This document shows, one piece after another, positions 43,953-54,260 of a DNA stretch of 55,341 nt. The first letter of the stretch is position 1. Every line of letters starts with the position of its first letter. Where the stretch lies: positions 1-55,341 of the forward strand of contig JAFWHE010000004.1 in assembly GCA_017512045.1 (NCBI GenBank), given 5' to 3'. The notes under the pieces are model-generated. The model was given only the letters and a program-made list of their open reading frames with translations, was not told the DNA's origin and did no database searches. Made by a program: the position numbers and the translations under genes. Source of the stretch: Candidatus Saccharimonadota bacterium (GTDB lineage Bacteria; Patescibacteriota; Saccharimonadia; Saccharimonadales; Saccharimonadaceae).

Positions 43953-45872
43953 TTATATCATATCTGTATCATGCAAACCATACGGATCATATCCAAGTTC
44001 CGTTAGGAATCGTGATGGTGATGAATAATTTCTTGATCCAAAAGTAAACCGTGACTTCGCATAAGAAAGGTATAGTTCTTCTCTGGCTCTAGTCATACCG
44101 ACATATGCTAGGCGCCTTTCTTCTTCTATCTCTGCTGGAGTTTCCAATCGCATACTCGGGAAAAGCCCTTCTTCCATTCCGACAATGAACACTACTGGGA
44201 ATTCCAAACCTTTTGCCGCATGTAAAGTCATCATGGTAACTGAATGTTTCGCTGAGCTCTCATCTGCCGATGACATCAGTGCCGCATCTGCCAGAAACTC
44301 CTCGAGGTTCTCATACGGGGCAGCATTGCCAGCCAGGACATTGAGATTTTCTAGTTTATCATCTGCACTCGGATTATCATTTTCTATAATACTTGCGAAA
44401 TCAAAATAAGAAATTACTCTTTGGATAGTCACCATCGGCGTTTTTTGTTGTTCTTTTTCTGTAATGATGAAGTTTTGTAATCGCAAAAATGAATTCTTTG
44501 CCCGTGCTGGCAAACCTTCTACTAGTTCAGTATTCAAGAACGGGTTTTCTCCTGGATGCGAGGTAACAATCGCATCCATTCTGGAAAAAATCTTTTTCAG
44601 GGTTACTTCGCCGATACCAGACAAAACATTTTTCGCGATACGCTCCAAGCTTACTCTATCAGCCGGATTAACTAACACTTTTAGAATAGCTAACACATCC
44701 TTCACTTCTTTACGATCATAGAATCTCACACCACCAATAATCTTATACGGAATTTGAGCAGAAATAAACGCTTTCTCAAAAGCATATGATTGTGCATTAG
44801 TACGATATAATATAGCGAAGTCAGAATAATCTCGCTTTTTGCTTTTTTGCATAATCTGCCCCGCCACCCACATCGCCTCAGCATTCTCATCTTCTAGTGC
44901 TTCTATTGCAACTGGCTCGCCACTACCAGCCTCCGTAAAAAGAGTTTTATCCGTTCGCACTTTGTTATGCTCGATGATTTTCTGCGATGCTTTCAAAATA
45001 TTACCAGTACTGCGATAATTCTGTTCCAATTTAATCACCTTTGCACCAGGGAAATCTTTCTCAAAATTAAGAATATTTTTAAAATCTGCACCCCGCCAAG
45101 AATAAATAGACTGCCAATCATCGCCTACTACGCAAATATTCTGATCTTTATTTACTAAAGACTTCACCAGCTTATATTGAATAGAATTAGTGTCTTGATA
45201 CTCATCTATCAAAATGTGCTGGAATTTCTCGCTCCATCTCTTGCGAACATCTTTGTTCTGTTGAAAAATCTTTGCCGTTTCTAACAATAAATCGTCAAAA
45301 TCCAACGCTGATGCTGCATTTTTTTCTTTCTCATATTGTTCATAGACTTTTGCTGTTTGTTTTTGATTAGGATAGACCGCCATTGCCAAATAATCACTCG
45401 GCGATAGCTCTTCATTCTTTGCACTAGATATAATCGACTGAACGGTTTTCGGCTTCAGCGACTTGTTGTCGATATGTTGCTCTTTGAAAATTCTCCGAAT
45501 TAATGCTATTTGGTCATCCGCATCATAAATAATGAAATTTCTATCCAAACCAGCAGCTTCGTATTCTCTACGTAAAATCTGTACACAAATCCCATGAAAC
45601 GTTCCCATGTATGGCATGAAACTACGTGGCGCATCGCCATCATCATTCCCTAATAATTTCCATAAGCGTTGCCGCATCTCCCCCGCCGCTTTATTAGTAA
45701 ATGTTACCGCTAAGATATTTCTCTCTGGCACGCCATGTTGAATCAAATTAGCGATACGATGAGTAAGTGTCTTAGTCTTGCCAGAACCAGCACCAGCCAA
45801 AATCAAAAGTGGTCCGCTTAGTGTCTCCACTGCGGTTTTTTGCGCTGGATTCAGGCCGCTTAGTACATCCAT
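43953..45872 (-). CDS. pcrA: UvrD/PcrA-type DNA helicase
   Basis: 3'-5' superfamily 1 helicase in repair and replication fork clearing. Motifs I AGAGSGKTKTL, Ia TFTNKAAGEM, II LIDEYQDTN, III GDDWQSIYSWRGA, IV QNYRSTG, V VTMMTLHAAKGLEFPVV, and VI VGMTRAREELY. 639 aa, slightly short at the C-terminus. Leaderless: TATAAT is 6 nt from the ATG. Confidence 0.95.
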   Translation of the reverse strand: MDVLSGLNPAQKTAVETLSGPLLILAGAGSGKTKTLTHRIANLIQHGVPERNILAVTFTNKAAGEMRQRLWKLLGNDDGDAPRSFMPYMGTFHGICVQILRREYEAAGLDRNFIIYDADDQIALIRRIFKEQHIDNKSLKPKTVQSIISSAKNEELSPSDYLAMAVYPNQKQTAKVYEQYEKEKNAASALDFDDLLLETAKIFQQNKDVRKRWSEKFQHILIDEYQDTNSIQYKLVKSLVNKDQNICVVGDDWQSIYSWRGADFKNILNFEKDFPGAKVIKLEQNYRSTGNILKASQKIIEHNKVRTDKTLFTEAGSGEPVAIEALEDENAEAMWVAGQIMQKSKKRDYSDFAILYRTNAQSYAFEKAFISAQIPYKIIGGVRFYDRKEVKDVLAILKVLVNPADRVSLERIAKNVLSGIGEVTLKKIFSRMDAIVTSHPGENPFLNTELVEGLPARAKNSFLRLQNFIITEKEQQKTPMVTIQRVISYFDFASIIENDNPSADDKLENLNVLAGNAAPYENLEEFLADAALMSSADESSAKHSVTMMTLHAAKGLEFPVVFIVGMEEGLFPSMRLETPAEIEEERRLAYVGMTRAREELYLSYAKSRFTFGSRNYSSPSRFLTELGYDPYGLHDTDMI

Positions 45873-45894
45873 AGCGATATTATAGCACGCACAT

Positions 45895-47445
45895 CTAGAT
45901 TCCCGCTAATGGCGCGATATCCGCACCAAGCTGGCGGAGTCTGGCTGCAAAATCTTGATAACCACGGTCAATAGAGTAGGTATTGCGAAGTATGGATGGT
46001 CCTGGTGCAGCAAGCATCGCAATCAATAGTACTACAGCTGGACGCAAGGCTGGTGGCGAAACCAATTCTGCCGGTCGCCAATTGGTCGGTCCTTCCACAT
46101 ATACACGATGTGCATCAAGTAATTCCACCTTGGCATTTAGTTTTGTCAAATCTGTCGTATAAACTGCTCTGTTCTCAAAAACCCAGTCATGTATCAAAGT
46201 TCTGCCACGCGCCGAAGCTGCAATCACAGAAAAGAATGGTAAATTGTCAATATTAAGACCTGGAAACGGCATCGGATGAATCTTGTCCGCTGGTGCAACC
46301 AAATCTGATTTTTTGATTGTCAAGTCAACTAATCTAGTAAAGCCATTATCCGCCTTGTATTCTTTGCTTCTTTCAATCTTAGCGTTCATGCCACGCAAGA
46401 TTTCCAACTCTATTTCTAAGAATTCTATCGGCGCTCGGCGGATGGTGATTTCCGAATGGGTAGTAAGTGCCGCCGCAATAAACGACATCGCTTCAATCGG
46501 ATCTTCAGATGGAGAATATTCTATCTGTGTGTCGATTTTATCCTTGCCAGTAATAGTTAAAGTCGTAGTGCCGATACCTTCAATCTTTACGCCTAGTGCC
46601 TGAAGGAAGAAACAAACATCCTGCACCATATAGTTGGGTGATGCGCCAACGATAGTAGTTTTACCTGGATAAAGTGCTGCTGCCATCAATACATTCTCCG
46701 TCACCGTATCACCGCGCTCGGTTAGCACAATGCGACGAGCAGAAGTATTATTCACCCTATCTACTGTTGTATTGTAAAATCCACTCTCAGTGCGTGCATC
46801 CACTTCCAAGCCGAAGTTACGTAGGGCACGTAAATGTGGCTCTATTGTACGCACTCCCAATGAACAACCACCAGCATACGGTAAACGAAACTTTTTGAAT
46901 TTGTGCAAAAGCGGGCCAAAAAGCATAATGATAGAGCGAGTTCTACGTGCTGCGCTAATATCCAAATCTTTTAGTTTTAATACTGCTGGTGGTATAATTT
47001 CCAAATCTCTTTTTCTGTTTACCCAGCGGCATTTCACGCCAATAGACTCTAAAACTTCAATAATACGAAAAACTTCTTCTATCCTAGCCAAGTGCTTAAA
47101 TGTAGTTTTGCCAGAATTTAGCAAACTGGCACAAAGTAACCCAACAGCCGCGTTCTTGCTAGTATTAACTGTGACTTCACCATGCAGTTCCTTCCCACCT
47201 TCTATGTATAAACTCTGAGAAACAGAGGTATTGACCGACAAAATTGGACTCCCAAAAGCTCTGGATAATTTACTAACCATATCCAGCGATACATTCTGTA
47301 GGCCATTCTCTATACGATAAATCGCCGGCTGAGAAGTCCCTACTATTCTTGCTAGTTCTGCTTGCGTCCAGCCTCTTTCCGTCCTTAGATGCTCAACAAC
47401 GCCACCAATTTCCTGCTGATAACTTTTTCCAGTATTCTTTGACAT
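45895..47445 (-). CDS. murA: XRE helix-turn-helix fused to MurA-type enolpyruvyl transferase
   Basis: 516 aa. Residues ~12-66 form an XRE HTH (LRTERGWTQAELARIVGTSQPAIYRIENG) and residues ~77-510 a MurA EPSP-synthase-fold domain, which makes the first committed peptidoglycan precursor from UDP-GlcNAc and PEP. Lys97/Asn98 (TSKNAA) and Cys194 in AGGCSLGVRTIEPHL match catalytic positions, so the enzyme is probably active. An enzyme with its own DNA-binding head suggests self-regulation or a sensor role. Leaderless: TATAAT (47452-47457) is 6 nt from the ATG. Confidence 0.88.
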   Translation of the reverse strand: MSKNTGKSYQQEIGGVVEHLRTERGWTQAELARIVGTSQPAIYRIENGLQNVSLDMVSKLSRAFGSPILSVNTSVSQSLYIEGGKELHGEVTVNTSKNAAVGLLCASLLNSGKTTFKHLARIEEVFRIIEVLESIGVKCRWVNRKRDLEIIPPAVLKLKDLDISAARRTRSIIMLFGPLLHKFKKFRLPYAGGCSLGVRTIEPHLRALRNFGLEVDARTESGFYNTTVDRVNNTSARRIVLTERGDTVTENVLMAAALYPGKTTIVGASPNYMVQDVCFFLQALGVKIEGIGTTTLTITGKDKIDTQIEYSPSEDPIEAMSFIAAALTTHSEITIRRAPIEFLEIELEILRGMNAKIERSKEYKADNGFTRLVDLTIKKSDLVAPADKIHPMPFPGLNIDNLPFFSVIAASARGRTLIHDWVFENRAVYTTDLTKLNAKVELLDAHRVYVEGPTNWRPAELVSPPALRPAVVLLIAMLAAPGPSILRNTYSIDRGYQDFAARLRQLGADIAPLAGI

Positions 47446-47494
47446 ACAAAAATTATATCATGAGATGAATATTTTGTGAACAACTATTCTTAAA

Positions 47495-48337
47495 CTATTT
47501 GCCACCACAGACAACGTTATTGGCGTGTACCCAACCTTCTACTGAGCCACCATCCAAATAACTACCTTGCGCTTTGGCAACACGCATAATTCCACCCTTA
47601 TCTATGAAATCACTAATTGGATCAGTTACCAAATATTCTTGGTCTTGTGGACCAAAGTTATGAGTATCAACATAATTAACGATTTCGTTCAATAGCTCTG
47701 CGCTCATAATATATTTACTCGGATTAATCATATTGGACGGTGCGTTCTCTGGCTTTGGTTTTTCCACGACTTCCAGCAGCTTACCATCTTTATCCACAGA
47801 AAATACACCATATTTTTCTACTTCTTCCATCGGAACTTCTGTGCCAAGGATAGCGGATTCATTCTCACTTTGCAAAGCATTGAGTAAAGATGTAGCGGAG
47901 GATTCTCCACCTGGATTCCAAATAAAATCATCTCCCATAAAGACGAACACTGGCTCATTAATACCATATTCCTCTACCACCATCGCAATCGGCACTGCCG
48001 TGCCATACTTTCCAGATGGATCTTGAGAGACATAATGAATTTTCACATTATCTGGCAAGGTCTTTGCCAGCTCCAAGCGATCAGTCTTGCCACGTTCCTC
48101 CAGATATCGGTTGAGTGCAATATTATCCTTATAAAACTCTCTCACCTGGCAAGGTTCTACATTAGAAATTACCATATAAATATCTGTCACACCTGCTTCT
48201 ATCAGCTCTTGCACAGAATAGTCTACCAGTGGCCTATTCCCAACTGGTAACATAGACTTCTCAATTACTTTTGTAATCGGCAAACGACGCGTACCCCACC
48301 CCGCTACCGGGATAATTGCCTTTGTAATTTTTTGCAT
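47495..48337 (-). CDS. galU: UTP-glucose-1-phosphate uridylyltransferase
   Basis: Makes UDP-glucose for envelope glycans. The nucleotidyltransferase signature PVAGWGTRRLPITKVIEKSMLPV (read in part), the LILVVG-type GDDFIW and a C-terminal left-handed helix region are present. 280 aa from MQKITKAI, with an AAGGAG site. The open frame runs further upstream without support. Confidence 0.93.
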   Translation of the reverse strand: MQKITKAIIPVAGWGTRRLPITKVIEKSMLPVGNRPLVDYSVQELIEAGVTDIYMVISNVEPCQVREFYKDNIALNRYLEERGKTDRLELAKTLPDNVKIHYVSQDPSGKYGTAVPIAMVVEEYGINEPVFVFMGDDFIWNPGGESSATSLLNALQSENESAILGTEVPMEEVEKYGVFSVDKDGKLLEVVEKPKPENAPSNMINPSKYIMSAELLNEIVNYVDTHNFGPQDQEYLVTDPISDFIDKGGIMRVAKAQGSYLDGGSVEGWVHANNVVCGGK

Positions 48338-48426
48338 CACTTTTTCTCCTTCACTCTCAGCGAGCACCTCACTACCTTGTTTCCTATAATACCCCTATTA
48401 TTCTAAAAACGCAATAACAAAATACT

Positions 48427-50073
48427 CTATTTCTGGGCATCAGAGTCATTTTCTATACTAGTATCAGCATCGGCAATCAACGATTCACGCCAAATTTCTG
48501 GATAATCATTCTGGCCCAGCATCAAGGCAATAGTAGCCGCAATATTAGATAGTCCAGCATCTTGAACCTTAGCTAAATTATAAAGATTTTTATTCTCGGT
48601 GTTATCATAAATGATGAACGGTACTGGATTAGTGCTATGAGCAGTCTTACTGTGGCCATTTTCGTCAATTAATTCTTCCGCATTACCGTGATCGGCAGTA
48701 ATGATTAAGGCCCCACCTAGGCGATCAACTTCTTTTGCAATTCTAGCTAGTTGAATGTCAATTGCTTCGATAGCAGTAATCGTTGGCTCCAACTCTGCAA
48801 AATGTCCCACCATATCACCACCAGGAAAATTCACTCGTGTAAAGCGAAACTTTTCCATATTTTCTATCACTGCATCTGCTGTCTCTGCCGATTTCATCCA
48901 AGGGCGCGTATCAAATGGCTGCGTATCAGACGGAATCTCTATATGTTCTTCCTTTGGCATTTTTTCATAACTATTGCCATTGAAATAATAAGTAACGTGA
49001 CCAAACTTTACCGTTTCGGAAACTGCTAGCTGCGAAATACCTCTCTCACTCAAAAACTTATTAAGTGGACTTTCTATCTTTACTGGGTCTACCAGGCGAT
49101 GCTCTGGTACGTGTAAGTCAGAATTGTACTCGGTCAAGCCAACAAAGAATACGTCCGGTTTCCCATCATGAACATTCCCAGCCTGGTCATGATATTGTCT
49201 ATCAAAGTACGGAAAATCATCATAGGTGAAAGCCTGTGCAATTTCAATAGCGCGATCCGCCCGAAAATCATAATAGATAAAACAATCTCCATCTTTAACC
49301 ATGCCGACTGGTTGATCGTTCTCTACGACCACGAAAGGTGGGATATACTGATCCTGAACAGTGGGATCCTTTTCCCTAAAAGCATTAATTGCCGCAGTTG
49401 CAGAAGAAAAGTGATGTGGGGCTTCACCATTCACCATCGCATCCCAGCCAGCTCTGACAACGTCCCAATCATTTTCATAGCGATCTGCCACGAAAACCAT
49501 TCTACCACCACCAGATGCGATTCGATAATCTGGGTGATCTGTATAGGCCGCAATGAACGCTTCTAGCTCTGCCACATATTTCAAAGCAGACTGTGGTGGG
49601 GTATCACGGCCATCTAGCACTAGATGGATACGAATATGTTTCACACCCTCAGCATGAGCCTGATCTATCATTCTCTCTAGATGAAAAATGCTACTATGTA
49701 CATTCCCATCAGAGAAAATACCAGAAAAATGCAGCGTAGCATCATTCTCTTTCAATCTGTCAATTAGCTCTTTCCAACTTTTTGACTCCCAAATCGCACC
49801 GGTATTTATAGCATCATTAATCTGTGCTACGCCTTGTTTAATAATTTGGCCAGAACCAATTGCATTATGGCCTACTTCGGAATTGCCCATATCATCTGGC
49901 ATAATACCAACTGCCTCGCCGGAAGCTGCTAGCGCCATTGTCTTGTAATTTTCTACTGCATAATTCAGAAACTCCGTATGCGCTTGTTTGACCGCATTTC
50001 CAGTAATTTCACGACGCAGACCAACACCATCAAGAACAGCTAATACTATCGGACCATTATAATTTAGTTTCAT
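48427..50073 (-). CDS. gpmI: Cofactor-independent phosphoglycerate mutase
   Basis: Interconverts 3- and 2-phosphoglycerate using Mn. VLDGVGLRREITGNAV, the phospho-Ser in DMGNSEVGHNAIGSGQ, HLVLDGRDTPP, and the C-terminal TADHGNAEEL and GHSKTAHS match the family. 548 aa, slightly long. Located downstream of pgi, 47 bp apart, so probably co-transcribed. Confidence 0.96.
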   Translation of the reverse strand: MKLNYNGPIVLAVLDGVGLRREITGNAVKQAHTEFLNYAVENYKTMALAASGEAVGIMPDDMGNSEVGHNAIGSGQIIKQGVAQINDAINTGAIWESKSWKELIDRLKENDATLHFSGIFSDGNVHSSIFHLERMIDQAHAEGVKHIRIHLVLDGRDTPPQSALKYVAELEAFIAAYTDHPDYRIASGGGRMVFVADRYENDWDVVRAGWDAMVNGEAPHHFSSATAAINAFREKDPTVQDQYIPPFVVVENDQPVGMVKDGDCFIYYDFRADRAIEIAQAFTYDDFPYFDRQYHDQAGNVHDGKPDVFFVGLTEYNSDLHVPEHRLVDPVKIESPLNKFLSERGISQLAVSETVKFGHVTYYFNGNSYEKMPKEEHIEIPSDTQPFDTRPWMKSAETADAVIENMEKFRFTRVNFPGGDMVGHFAELEPTITAIEAIDIQLARIAKEVDRLGGALIITADHGNAEELIDENGHSKTAHSTNPVPFIIYDNTENKNLYNLAKVQDAGLSNIAATIALMLGQNDYPEIWRESLIADADTSIENDSDAQK

Positions 50074-50120
50074 AAGTGTTGCCCACTCCTTTTTATCTTA
50101 TTCTACTTATTATTATATAT

Positions 50121-51398
50121 CTAAAATCCAGGTTTGCCAAGTAGCTTAAACATATCGGTCTTATATGCTTCTACTCCTGGTTGATCAAATGGGTTAACCC
50201 CAGAAATCTTTGCCGATAACGCACAGGCTAGTTCAAAGAAATAAATCATTTCACCAACAGCCGCCTCAGAAAAATCACTGACTTCTATTTCTAGTACTGG
50301 AATACCGCCCAATCGGTGCGCATGGATGGTAGCTTCACAAGCCTTAGTATTGATATAATCCAGATTTTGTCCAGCGAGATAATTCAGTCCATCCAAATTT
50401 TCTACATCTTCTGGTACCACTATCGCCCTATCATTTGGTGTTGTAAATTTTACAACAGTTTCAAATAGATTTCTACGTCCCTGCTGCATATACTGACCCA
50501 TAGAATGTAAATCAGTAGTATAAACCACTGATGCTGGAAAAATACCCTGATCTTGCTTACCTTCAGACTCACCAAACAATTGTTTCCACCACTCCTGGAA
50601 AGTAGCAAAGCGTGGCTCGAAGGTAGCCAGAACTTCTGTTTCTTTCCCCTGTTTAGAATACAGCATCTGCCTAATCGTAGCGTAGCGCACTGCCTCTCTC
50701 AAAACTATTGAAGTTGGCTCTACATTGGCTGGGCTCATTGCTAAATTAAAATCTGAATTAATACCCACCGCAGCTTTGCGCGCGGCATCTAACATACTAT
50801 TGATGTCTAGGTCGGCCACTGCCATTGGCAAAAGCCCAACAGACGTCAAAACAGAATACCTGCCACCAATATTATCTGGAATTGTGAACATCTGATATTT
50901 ATTTTTAATTGCCTCATCGTGCAAGGCCCCTTTGTTTGCGTCAGTAGTTACATAGACACGAGAGGCCCAATTCACACCATATTTGTTTTTTAACCCTGCT
51001 TTTAGCAAACGGAAAGCTACCGCCGGTTCCGTCGTAGTCCCAGATTTAGAAATTACGTTAACAGAAAAATCACTAGTTCCAACCTCTGCAAAAACTTCAT
51101 CCAAAGCCTGTGAGCTCAAAGAGTTACCGGCATAGAGGACCTTCGTCCTCGATTTATTACCGAGTGCATCAATCACGGCCTTATGCCCCAGATACGATCC
51201 ACCAATACCTACACAGATTAGGTATTCCGAGTCACCCTGAATCTTCTGCGCAGCAAGTTTCAATCTCCCTAGTTCTTCCTGGTCAATCGGGACAGTAAGC
51301 CACCCAGCCATTGGATCTTGTTTTATCTCTGCTAAAGCGTTTTTAGCGGCAGTAAAATCAAAAACTTGTAGTGTAGTATCCGTCTTAAATCTAATCAT
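50121..51398 (-). CDS. pgi: Glucose-6-phosphate isomerase
   Basis: Interconverts glucose-6-phosphate and fructose-6-phosphate. Conserved GIGGSYLGHKA, VISKSGTTTEPAVAF, and IPDNIGGRYSVLTSVG. 425 aa, in the short bacterial class. TATAAT (51405-51410) is 6 nt from the ATG, so it is leaderless. Confidence 0.95.
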   Translation of the reverse strand: MIRFKTDTTLQVFDFTAAKNALAEIKQDPMAGWLTVPIDQEELGRLKLAAQKIQGDSEYLICVGIGGSYLGHKAVIDALGNKSRTKVLYAGNSLSSQALDEVFAEVGTSDFSVNVISKSGTTTEPAVAFRLLKAGLKNKYGVNWASRVYVTTDANKGALHDEAIKNKYQMFTIPDNIGGRYSVLTSVGLLPMAVADLDINSMLDAARKAAVGINSDFNLAMSPANVEPTSIVLREAVRYATIRQMLYSKQGKETEVLATFEPRFATFQEWWKQLFGESEGKQDQGIFPASVVYTTDLHSMGQYMQQGRRNLFETVVKFTTPNDRAIVVPEDVENLDGLNYLAGQNLDYINTKACEATIHAHRLGGIPVLEIEVSDFSEAAVGEMIYFFELACALSAKISGVNPFDQPGVEAYKTDMFKLLGKPGF

Positions 51399-51454
51399 AA
51401 GTTAATTATAGCACAAAACCTTAGCAAAATCGTGAGTGGATTTATCTGCAATAA

Positions 51455-52243
51455 TTATTCTAGTCCTATAGTTTGTTCATTCGGACAAGTTTCTAGCACC
51501 GTATTAATAGCATCGTGTTCCGCCTGCGTCACCCAAAGATTATACTTCTTCTTCACGGAGACCTGCCGAGCCACATATTGGCAGCGAAAAGCCTTGTTTG
51601 GTGGTAGCCAAGTTGCCGCATCACCATCAGATTTTTGTTGATTAGCGACAGAATCTACCGCAAGCAGATTTAGTGGATCCGTTGCTATAGCATAACGCAC
51701 ATCCCTTTCCATATACTGTGCACCTTTTTGCCAAGCATCAGAAAGTGCTACTATATGATCAATCTGAATTTTCTTAGAAAAATCTGATTTCTGATAGAAT
51801 GACAGTTCACTGCCAGTATATGGCTCCACAAAAGTTCCACCCACTACATCACAACCATCCATCACAGCTGATTCTCCTACTTCGCGACGGATAATTATTT
51901 GGCGCAAACTACAACCATTCACATTTGGCCAACTTTTATAAAATTCTTCTCTGCTATATCCAGTCTTTGGCGCACGACCTTTAATTTCTAACTGATCCAG
52001 AACTATTCTTGCCAACTTAGCATTACCACTCGAATCATTTTGCGAGCTACTTGCGCCAAGCGGGCTCAACGACTGATTATCGCCATTCTCCGTATTGCTA
52101 CTTCGGCTCAGAGAAACTTGCCCAAAATCAGCCTGAACAACTTCTTTTTCGTAGCTACCAGGATTGATAATCAGCCAACCCGCTACGACAGCCAAAATCA
52201 CCACCACAGAAATTATCCTCCTAGAACGATATGAGAGCTTCAT
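51455..52243 (-). CDS. Exported HNH nuclease (DUF1524-like)
   Basis: 262 aa with an N-terminal signal or anchor helix (RIISVVVILAVVAGWLIINP), a disordered linker and a nuclease domain: QIDHIVALSDAWQKGA then NLLAVDSVANQQKSDGDAATWLPP, the H-N-H pattern of the GmrSD-C/DUF1524 family. Four Cys could form disulphides outside the cell. It may degrade host or environmental DNA for uptake of nucleotides. ATG 52243 is 6 nt after TATAAT. Confidence 0.85.
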   Translation of the reverse strand: MKLSYRSRRIISVVVILAVVAGWLIINPGSYEKEVVQADFGQVSLSRSSNTENGDNQSLSPLGASSSQNDSSGNAKLARIVLDQLEIKGRAPKTGYSREEFYKSWPNVNGCSLRQIIIRREVGESAVMDGCDVVGGTFVEPYTGSELSFYQKSDFSKKIQIDHIVALSDAWQKGAQYMERDVRYAIATDPLNLLAVDSVANQQKSDGDAATWLPPNKAFRCQYVARQVSVKKKYNLWVTQAEHDAINTVLETCPNEQTIGLE

Positions 52244-52263
52244 GCCACGATTATACCACAAAG

Positions 52264-53079
52264 TTATTTCCCGTTATGGACTTCTAATTGATTATATGGA
52301 ATCTTAATCCCAGCCTTTTTAAATTCTTTTAAAATCAAGTTGCGAATTATTCTCTGCGGCTTAAAATGTTTATACGGTGCACACTCTGCATTGATACGCC
52401 AAATGACCGCAGATTCGCCAATTCGTATTGGTCCATAATATGTCACATCACCAACAATTTCTTCCAGCCCCGATTTTTCCTTTAGTTCTGTGCAAATTTT
52501 TTCTAATACTTTTTCCACGTGATCCGGATCGGTATCATAGGAGACTGGAATATCCACCTCTGCCAATGTATTATGAGTACTATAATTTATCATCGAGTTC
52601 ATATTGCGATTCGCAATTATCATTTCTTTACCACGGTAGTTTTTAATCTTGGTACTTTTTAGTCCAACAGAAGTTACTCTGCCTTTGAAACCATCCACTT
52701 CTATTAAATCTCCAACTTCATATTGATTATCCATGATAATAGAAAACCCAGCAATAATATCTTTTGCCAAATCCTGGAATGCTAAACCGATAATTGCCGT
52801 AGCAATTCCAATTCCAGCAAGCAGTGATGATACATCTACGCCAAAATTTGCCAACAATGCCAGGAGTAGAGCGATTATAACGAGATATTTCGCAGTACTA
52901 TTTAACATAGCTTGGAGAGTACTCATTCGCTGAACCTGGCGAGTAGTTAGCTTAGAACTAAATTTCTCACGCGGTTTTTGTAAAAATATATTGATTATTT
53001 TCTTGAGAATGAAATAAAAAATAATCGCAACGAACACATAGACAATCGCATAAATATATTTGTCAATGTTGAACTTCAT
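52264..53079 (-). CDS. mscS: Small-conductance mechanosensitive channel
   Basis: 271 aa. Helix pairs then the pore region GVDVSSLLAGIGIATAIIGLAFQDLAKDI, and the soluble vestibule with DLIEVDGFKGRVTSVGLKSTKI and YSTHNTLAEVDIPV. It opens on osmotic downshock. GGAGGTG site before the ATG. Confidence 0.93.
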   Translation of the reverse strand: MKFNIDKYIYAIVYVFVAIIFYFILKKIINIFLQKPREKFSSKLTTRQVQRMSTLQAMLNSTAKYLVIIALLLALLANFGVDVSSLLAGIGIATAIIGLAFQDLAKDIIAGFSIIMDNQYEVGDLIEVDGFKGRVTSVGLKSTKIKNYRGKEMIIANRNMNSMINYSTHNTLAEVDIPVSYDTDPDHVEKVLEKICTELKEKSGLEEIVGDVTYYGPIRIGESAVIWRINAECAPYKHFKPQRIIRNLILKEFKKAGIKIPYNQLEVHNGK

Positions 53080-53146
53080 TACACCTCCTTATGACTATAT
53101 TATATCACGAGGAGATAGGAATGCGAAAAAGCATTACTAATATCGG

Positions 53147-54172
53147 TTATACATTAAATTTAAACTCTACTACATCCCCATCCTGCATGACATAAGTCTT
53201 GCCCTCAGTACGGAGCTTACCAGCTGCTTTAACCGCTTGTTCAGAGCCTAGCTCTTTCAAATCCTTATAGTTACAAATATTTGCCGCAATAAATCCACGC
53301 TGAAAATCCGTATGGATAGCGCCGGCTGCTTCTGGCGCAGTTGCACCTTGTTTAATGGTCCAAGCGCGACATTCCTTCTTCCCTGCAGTAAGAAAACTCT
53401 GTAATCCCAACGTCTTATATGCTGCTTTGATTAATTCGCCAAGAGCATCGTCTTTCACACCATAACTTTCCAAAAACTCTTTACGTTCATCACGATTCAT
53501 GCCGGACATTTCTTCTTCTAGTTTTGCATTAACAAAAATCGCTTCAGCTGGTTTTACTAATTCACGAAGTTTTCCCTGCAACGCAAAATCCGTGAGGCCA
53601 CTTTCGTCCACATTAAACATATAGATTACTGGTTTTTTTGTGAGATATGGAATACTATCCTCATCATCTGTAGGGCTTTTTGCTGGATTCTTTGGCTGAC
53701 TACCACCTTTTTTCTTTTTAGCCTCTACTTTCTCGCGCGTCTCATCATCAGCTAGTTGAAGCTCTAAATTGATAATATCAATATCATCCTTCGCTTGAGC
53801 GATAATATCAGTTTCCATTTTTTCGTCAGCGCGTACAATGTCATCGTCCTTAAAAGCGCGCACGACGTGGCAAATTGCCTGGCACTCACGAATATGAGCA
53901 AGGAATTTGTTACCCAGACCTTCGCCCTTACTAGCCCCAGCGACCAAACCAGCAATATCCACGAATTCTACTGTGGCAGGAACAATCTTTTCCGTTTCGT
54001 ACATTTTGCCAAGTACATCTAAGCGCTCATCTGGGACGGGTACAATGCCAACATTTGGCTCGATGGTAGCAAAAGGATAGTTGGCAGCAAGTGCGCCTGC
54101 ATTTGTCAGGGCGTTAAAAAGCGTGCTCTTCCCTACATTTGGTAAACCAACAATTCCGATCTTTAAATTCAT
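53147..54172 (-). CDS. ychF: Redox-regulated GTPase/ATPase YchF
   Basis: OBG-family P-loop NTPase that binds ribosomes. G1 [16 protein letters not shown]3 [17 protein letters not shown], a coiled-coil insert, FNVDE, and the C-terminal TGS domain ending VVEFKFNV. 341 aa, slightly short. Only a weak ribosome site is seen. Confidence 0.95.
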   Translation of the reverse strand: MNLKIGIVGLPNVGKSTLFNALTNAGALAANYPFATIEPNVGIVPVPDERLDVLGKMYETEKIVPATVEFVDIAGLVAGASKGEGLGNKFLAHIRECQAICHVVRAFKDDDIVRADEKMETDIIAQAKDDIDIINLELQLADDETREKVEAKKKKGGSQPKNPAKSPTDDEDSIPYLTKKPVIYMFNVDESGLTDFALQGKLRELVKPAEAIFVNAKLEEEMSGMNRDERKEFLESYGVKDDALGELIKAAYKTLGLQSFLTAGKKECRAWTIKQGATAPEAAGAIHTDFQRGFIAANICNYKDLKELGSEQAVKAAGKLRTEGKTYVMQDGDVVEFKFNV

Positions 54173-54260
54173 AACCTGCCTATATATCTTTATTTCTATC
54201 TGTAATTATAACATATTATGTATTATAATAGTATCGTAGAATAAGCGGGAGGATTTTTAA

